Notes under the pieces: model-generated
The model's database searches: none
Seen by the model: only the letters and a program-made list of their open reading frames with translations
Told to the model about the DNA's origin: nothing
DNA from: CAYJBH01 sp964370765
GTDB lineage: Bacteria; Bacillota; Clostridia; Oscillospirales; Ruminococcaceae
Direction of reading: 5' to 3'
Length of the DNA stretch: 8,635 nt
Assembly: GCA_964370765.1 (NCBI GenBank)
Contig: CAYJKW010000084.1
Span: 1 to 8,635, forward strand
In this document: piece by piece, positions 6,490 through 8,635 of the stretch
Layout: every line of letters starts with the position of its first letter
Numbering within the stretch: the stretch's first letter is position 1
Made by a program: the position numbers and the translations under genes

Positions 6490-7101
6490 TTATTCTGCAG
6501 TCGGGATACTTGCAACCGGAACAGCGTCCTCCGGTATCATCGGCTCACCGGCTGTATCGTCTGCCATCATATCATATAAAGTAGTATCGCCCATTATTAC
6601 AAGTATAACATCATTCCCATAAACTAAAATTTTACCATGCTTTGCCTTCTCATATTGGTCAGGTAGGTATGCCTCAAATTCTTTTATCCTAGCATCACGG
6701 CGTGCTGTTAGTGACTCTACCACAGCATCTACCATGCCGTCCTTTGCGCGAACTACAATCAGCTCATCACTTGAAATATTTGTGCCGGATATTATACCGG
6801 TATACTCTTCTATATTGGAAAGGTCTATCTCAAGGAATGTCATAAACTGATCATCCATAGGATTAGGCATCTGTATAGGCATCACAGACGTTATTGCCTC
6901 CACAACCTCTGCTGTAGTCTCAGGTGTGCCGGCCTCGTATATCTCTGCCACCTTATCAGTAACTATCTGATATTGGGAGTTCAACCCTTCGTCGGTAGAT
7001 GTAATGTTAAGATCTGCATATTGATCACTGTCGGCCTCGCTACTACAACCTGCCATTACAAGTAGTAGGGCAGATAAAATTAATGCTGTTATTTTTTTCA
7101 T
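6490..7101 (-). CDS. DUF4358 family lipoprotein
   Basis: This 203-residue protein begins with a lipoprotein signal peptide: Lys2-Lys3, a hydrophobic stretch (4-16) and a V-M-A-G-C lipobox with Cys19 as the predicted lipidated residue. It should therefore be anchored outside the cytoplasmic membrane. The rest fits the DUF4358 pattern: a helical region, then MTFLEIDLSNIEEYTG, a DELIVVRAKDG strand, an AVVESLTARRDARIKEFEAYLP helix block and a KHGKILVYGNDVILVIM strand pair. The function of DUF4358 is not known to me; the family often occurs next to MBOAT and DHHW genes in Clostridia, as here. AGGAG lies seven bases before the ATG. It is 59 bp downstream of the FMN-binding lipoprotein gene and 43 bp upstream of the MBOAT gene. 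Family assignment is by remembered pattern, not by search. Confidence 0.75.
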   Translation of the reverse strand: MKKITALILSALLLVMAGCSSEADSDQYADLNITSTDEGLNSQYQIVTDKVAEIYEAGTPETTAEVVEAITSVMPIQMPNPMDDQFMTFLEIDLSNIEEYTGIISGTNISSDELIVVRAKDGMVDAVVESLTARRDARIKEFEAYLPDQYEKAKHGKILVYGNDVILVIMGDTTLYDMMADDTAGEPMIPEDAVPVASIPTAE

Positions 7102-7160
7102 CAGTTAACTCCTATTTTAATAATAATATTAGTATTTTCATAAAGTAGTAATGTATACAA

Positions 7161-7625
7161 CTATTCTTCAACTGGATTATCCACCGTCACAACCGTTTCA
7201 CCGGTAACAAATGAATTTTTTAACTCGTCGAACAAAATAGCATAGTTGTTGGATGTTAATGTGGCGCCGGCAACAGCATCAACAGATTCTTCGCTCCCTT
7301 TATCCTGTGCCAGTAGAAGATACCTCCCATCAAGTGTTTCATACACCTCCTCTGGGTAAGTTCCGGTAGCAAGCTCCATAGCTATTCTATAGTCTTCGTT
7401 ATCAGTTTTTGTTACACCGTTCCTGTCAACAGCTCCTATGTTTATAGAAACAACCTCGCCATTTTCGACAATGACAGTAATATATTCTTTAAATCCAAGG
7501 CTATCATAATTTTTTAGCTCCACGCGGTAACTACCATCTATATAACTTGGTGCACAGCCGATTAGCAAAGCTGCTGTAACAGCTACCAACATTATAACAA
7601 TTATAATTTTAAGCAATTTATACAT
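7161..7625 (-). CDS. FMN-binding-domain lipoprotein (COG4939-like)
   Basis: This 154-residue protein has an N-terminal lipoprotein signal: Lys3 and Lys6, a hydrophobic core (7-21) and the lipobox L-I-G-C with Cys24. The mature part opens with DGSYRVELKNYDSLGFKEYI and has VENGEVVSINIGAVDRNG and GTYPEEVYETL blocks. It ends in VDAVAGATLTSNNY (115-128). This is the layout of small FMN-binding (PF04205) lipoproteins related to the spirochaete 'major membrane immunogen' group. D-A-V-A-G-A-T-L-T matches the flavinylation motif in which ApbE/Ftp links FMN to a threonine, here Thr122. The residue before the glycine is Ala rather than the usual Ser/Thr, and Thr124 and Ser125 lie nearby. No apbE gene is in the window. 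It is the first gene after a strong promoter. The ribosome binding site is weak (GGGTTG about 11 bases upstream). Redox or electron-transfer use is inferred. Confidence 0.8.
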   Translation of the reverse strand: MYKLLKIIIVIMLVAVTAALLIGCAPSYIDGSYRVELKNYDSLGFKEYITVIVENGEVVSINIGAVDRNGVTKTDNEDYRIAMELATGTYPEEVYETLDGRYLLLAQDKGSEESVDAVAGATLTSNNYAILFDELKNSFVTGETVVTVDNPVEE

Positions 7626-7662
7626 TAAATTATCAGCAACCCATTACTAAATACTTGCATGT

Positions 7663-7691
7663 ATTATACCATATGTTAGTTTTCAAGTCAA
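7663..7691 (-). promoter_or_regulatory. Strong sigma-A promoter of the lipoprotein-MBOAT-DHHW operon
   Basis: On the minus strand, TTGACT (7686-7691) and a perfect TATAAT (7663-7668) are separated by 17 bp, with a TG one base before the -10 box. This is close to the best possible vegetative promoter. It gives a leader of about 30 bases before the FMN-binding lipoprotein gene. Confidence 0.85.
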
Positions 7692-7758
7692 GAATTGCAG
7701 GGTGTGATAGCCTGTATGTATGCACAACTATTTTTTATTTTTTAATACAATATACTAA

Positions 7759-7787
7759 TTGACTATAGCACAGCCAAGGTATAAAAT
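7759..7787 (+). promoter_or_regulatory. Predicted sigma-A promoter of the catalase gene
   Basis: TTGACT (7759-7764), a 17-bp spacer and TAAAAT (7782-7787, one mismatch to TATAAT) precede the catalase start by about 55 bases. It is divergent from the lipoprotein promoter; the two -35 boxes are 67 bp apart. The bases between (7692-7758) are AT-rich and hold no gene that I can support. Confidence 0.65.
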
Positions 7788-7788
7788 G

Positions 7789-7812
7789 ATAATAGGAATT
7801 ATTTTTAATAAT
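7789..7812. repeat. Overlapping AT-rich dyads at the catalase transcription start (candidate operator)
   Basis: Two inverted repeats share one arm: ATAAT (7789-7793) with ATTAT (7798-7802), and ATTATT (7798-7803) with AATAAT (7807-7812), with 4- and 3-base centres. They begin directly after the -10 box and so cover the likely start of transcription, a usual place for a repressor. The ATAAT/ATTAT arms recall the PerR box (TTATAATnATTATAA) that controls katA in Bacillus, but the spacing does not match, so this is a suggestion only. Confidence 0.35.
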
Positions 7813-7841
7813 AAGAGTGAATTTAGGAGAGGAGACCCACA

Positions 7842-8635
7842 ATGGACGATCATAAAAAACTTACAAATGAGGTCGGAGCGCCTGTTGCAGACAATGAAAA
7901 TTCTATCACAGCGGGTCCACGCGGTCCTGTAGTTATGCAGGATGTTTGGCTAATGGAAAAGATGGCCCACTTTAACAGAGAGGTAATTCCGGAAAGGCGG
8001 ATGCATGCTAAGGGCTGGGGAGCATATGGTAAATTTACAGTAACACATGACATTACGAAATATACAAAGGCTAAGGTTTTACAACCGGGTAAAGTAACCG
8101 ACCTTTTTTTAAGGTTTTCAACCGTAGCTGGGGAGAGAGGTGCGGCCGATTGTGAAAGAGATATCCGCGGTGTTGCAGTTAAGTTTTATACCGAGGATGG
8201 CAACTGGGATTTAGTAGGAAATAATACACCTACATTTTTTATAAGAGATGTTCACAATTTTTCTGATCTTAATAGGGCAGTAAAAAGGGATCCTCGTACC
8301 GGTAGACGTAGTGCTCAAAACAATTGGGACTTTTGGACACTATTGCCGGAATGCTTTCATCAGATAACCGTAGTAATGAGTGATCGTGGTATACCTGCTA
8401 CATTTAGGAATATGCACTTTTTTGGTGAGCACACCTTTTCTTTCTATAACGCTGAAAATAAACGCTACTGGTGTAAGTTCCACTTTAAAACACAACAGGG
8501 TATAAAGAATCTATCTAACGAGGAATCCGAGAAGATTAATGGCATGGACAGGGAATATCATGGTAAGGATCTATACGATGCTATAGAAAATAAGGATTTC
8601 CCAAAATGGACAATGTATGTTCAGATAATGACGGA
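7842..8635 (+). CDS. katA: Monofunctional haem catalase, N-terminal part (3' end outside window)
   Basis: The open frame runs to the window edge and gives 264 residues, a little over half of a usual small-subunit catalase of about 480-500. The match is unmistakable: TAGPRGPVVMQDVW (23-36), HFNREVIPERRMHAKG (43-58), LFLRFSTVAGERGAAD (88-103), RDIRGVAVKFYT (106-117), NWDLVGNNTPTFFIRD (121-136), AVKRDPRTG (146-154) and KFHFKTQQGIKNL (212-224). The catalytic His55, Ser93 and Asn127 on the distal side of the haem are present; the haem-ligand tyrosine lies beyond the edge. The enzyme converts hydrogen peroxide to water and oxygen in the cytoplasm. AGGAGAGGAG (7825-7834) ends seven bases before the ATG, a strong ribosome binding site. 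Trp59 stands where many catalases have Ser or Ala (HAKGSGAYG), and MHFFGEHTF replaces the common MHGFGSHTF. It has its own promoter, divergent from the surface operon. Confidence 0.97.
   Translation, partial: MDDHKKLTNEVGAPVADNENSITAGPRGPVVMQDVWLMEKMAHFNREVIPERRMHAKGWGAYGKFTVTHDITKYTKAKVLQPGKVTDLFLRFSTVAGERGAADCERDIRGVAVKFYTEDGNWDLVGNNTPTFFIRDVHNFSDLNRAVKRDPRTGRRSAQNNWDFWTLLPECFHQITVVMSDRGIPATFRNMHFFGEHTFSFYNAENKRYWCKFHFKTQQGIKNLSNEESEKINGMDREYHGKDLYDAIENKDFPKWTMYVQIMT

Noticed and set aside
7850..8053. A 67-codon minus-strand frame inside the catalase gene.
   Set aside because: It is antisense to strongly conserved catalase sequence, has no recognisable domain and no plausible promoter or ribosome binding site.
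1..8635. CRISPR array, insertion sequence, phage, tRNA or tmRNA.
   Set aside because: No regularly spaced direct repeats, transposase or integrase frames, cloverleaf sequences or tmRNA-like ends were found on reading both strands.

Overview
The window looks like a piece of chromosome from an AT-rich, Gram-positive, probably spore-forming Clostridia-type Firmicute. This rests on the secG-rnr gene pair, a BofA-family protein (a sporulation-associated family), two lipoprotein-type signal peptides, Shine-Dalgarno sequences of the AGGAG type before most genes, two TTG-type start contexts, and an MBOAT/DHHW/DUF4358 gene set familiar from gut Clostridia. The species cannot be named from this sequence.

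Layout. At the left edge (1-648, +) is the C-terminal part of an asparagine-synthase-like amidotransferase. It is separated by an 18-bp perfect-stem bidirectional terminator (658-698) from a long block read on the minus strand. Read in its own direction, that block starts at about 7625 and holds two transcription groups. The first is a cell-surface group: an FMN-binding lipoprotein (7161-7625), a DUF4358 lipoprotein (6490-7101), an AlgI/DltB-like MBOAT O-acyltransferase (5064-6446) and a DHHW/AlgJ-AlgX-like SGNH protein (3937-5043). A very good sigma-70-type promoter (-35 TTGACT, 17-bp spacer, -10 TATAAT) precedes it. The second is a housekeeping group: secG (3625-3876), rnr (1513-3606), a bofA-family gene (1185-1442) and a bactofilin gene (709-1155). 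A weaker extended -10 promoter overlaps the end of the DHHW gene. No terminator is visible between the two groups, so readthrough is possible. At the right edge (7842-8635, +) is the N-terminal part of a monofunctional haem catalase. It is transcribed divergently from the surface operon with its own promoter and overlapping AT-rich dyads near the predicted transcription start.

How the genes may work together. The MBOAT protein and the DHHW protein are the classical pair for moving an acyl group across the membrane and placing it on an extracellular polymer. The DUF4358 lipoprotein and the flavin-binding lipoprotein are encoded in the same run and should sit on the outer face of the same membrane, so they are candidate accessory parts of that machine, though this is inference. 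The secG-rnr pair is ordinary. The less usual point is that it is followed by bofA and a bactofilin, rather than by smpB and ssrA as in Bacillus. No tRNA, rRNA, CRISPR array, insertion sequence or phage gene was seen.
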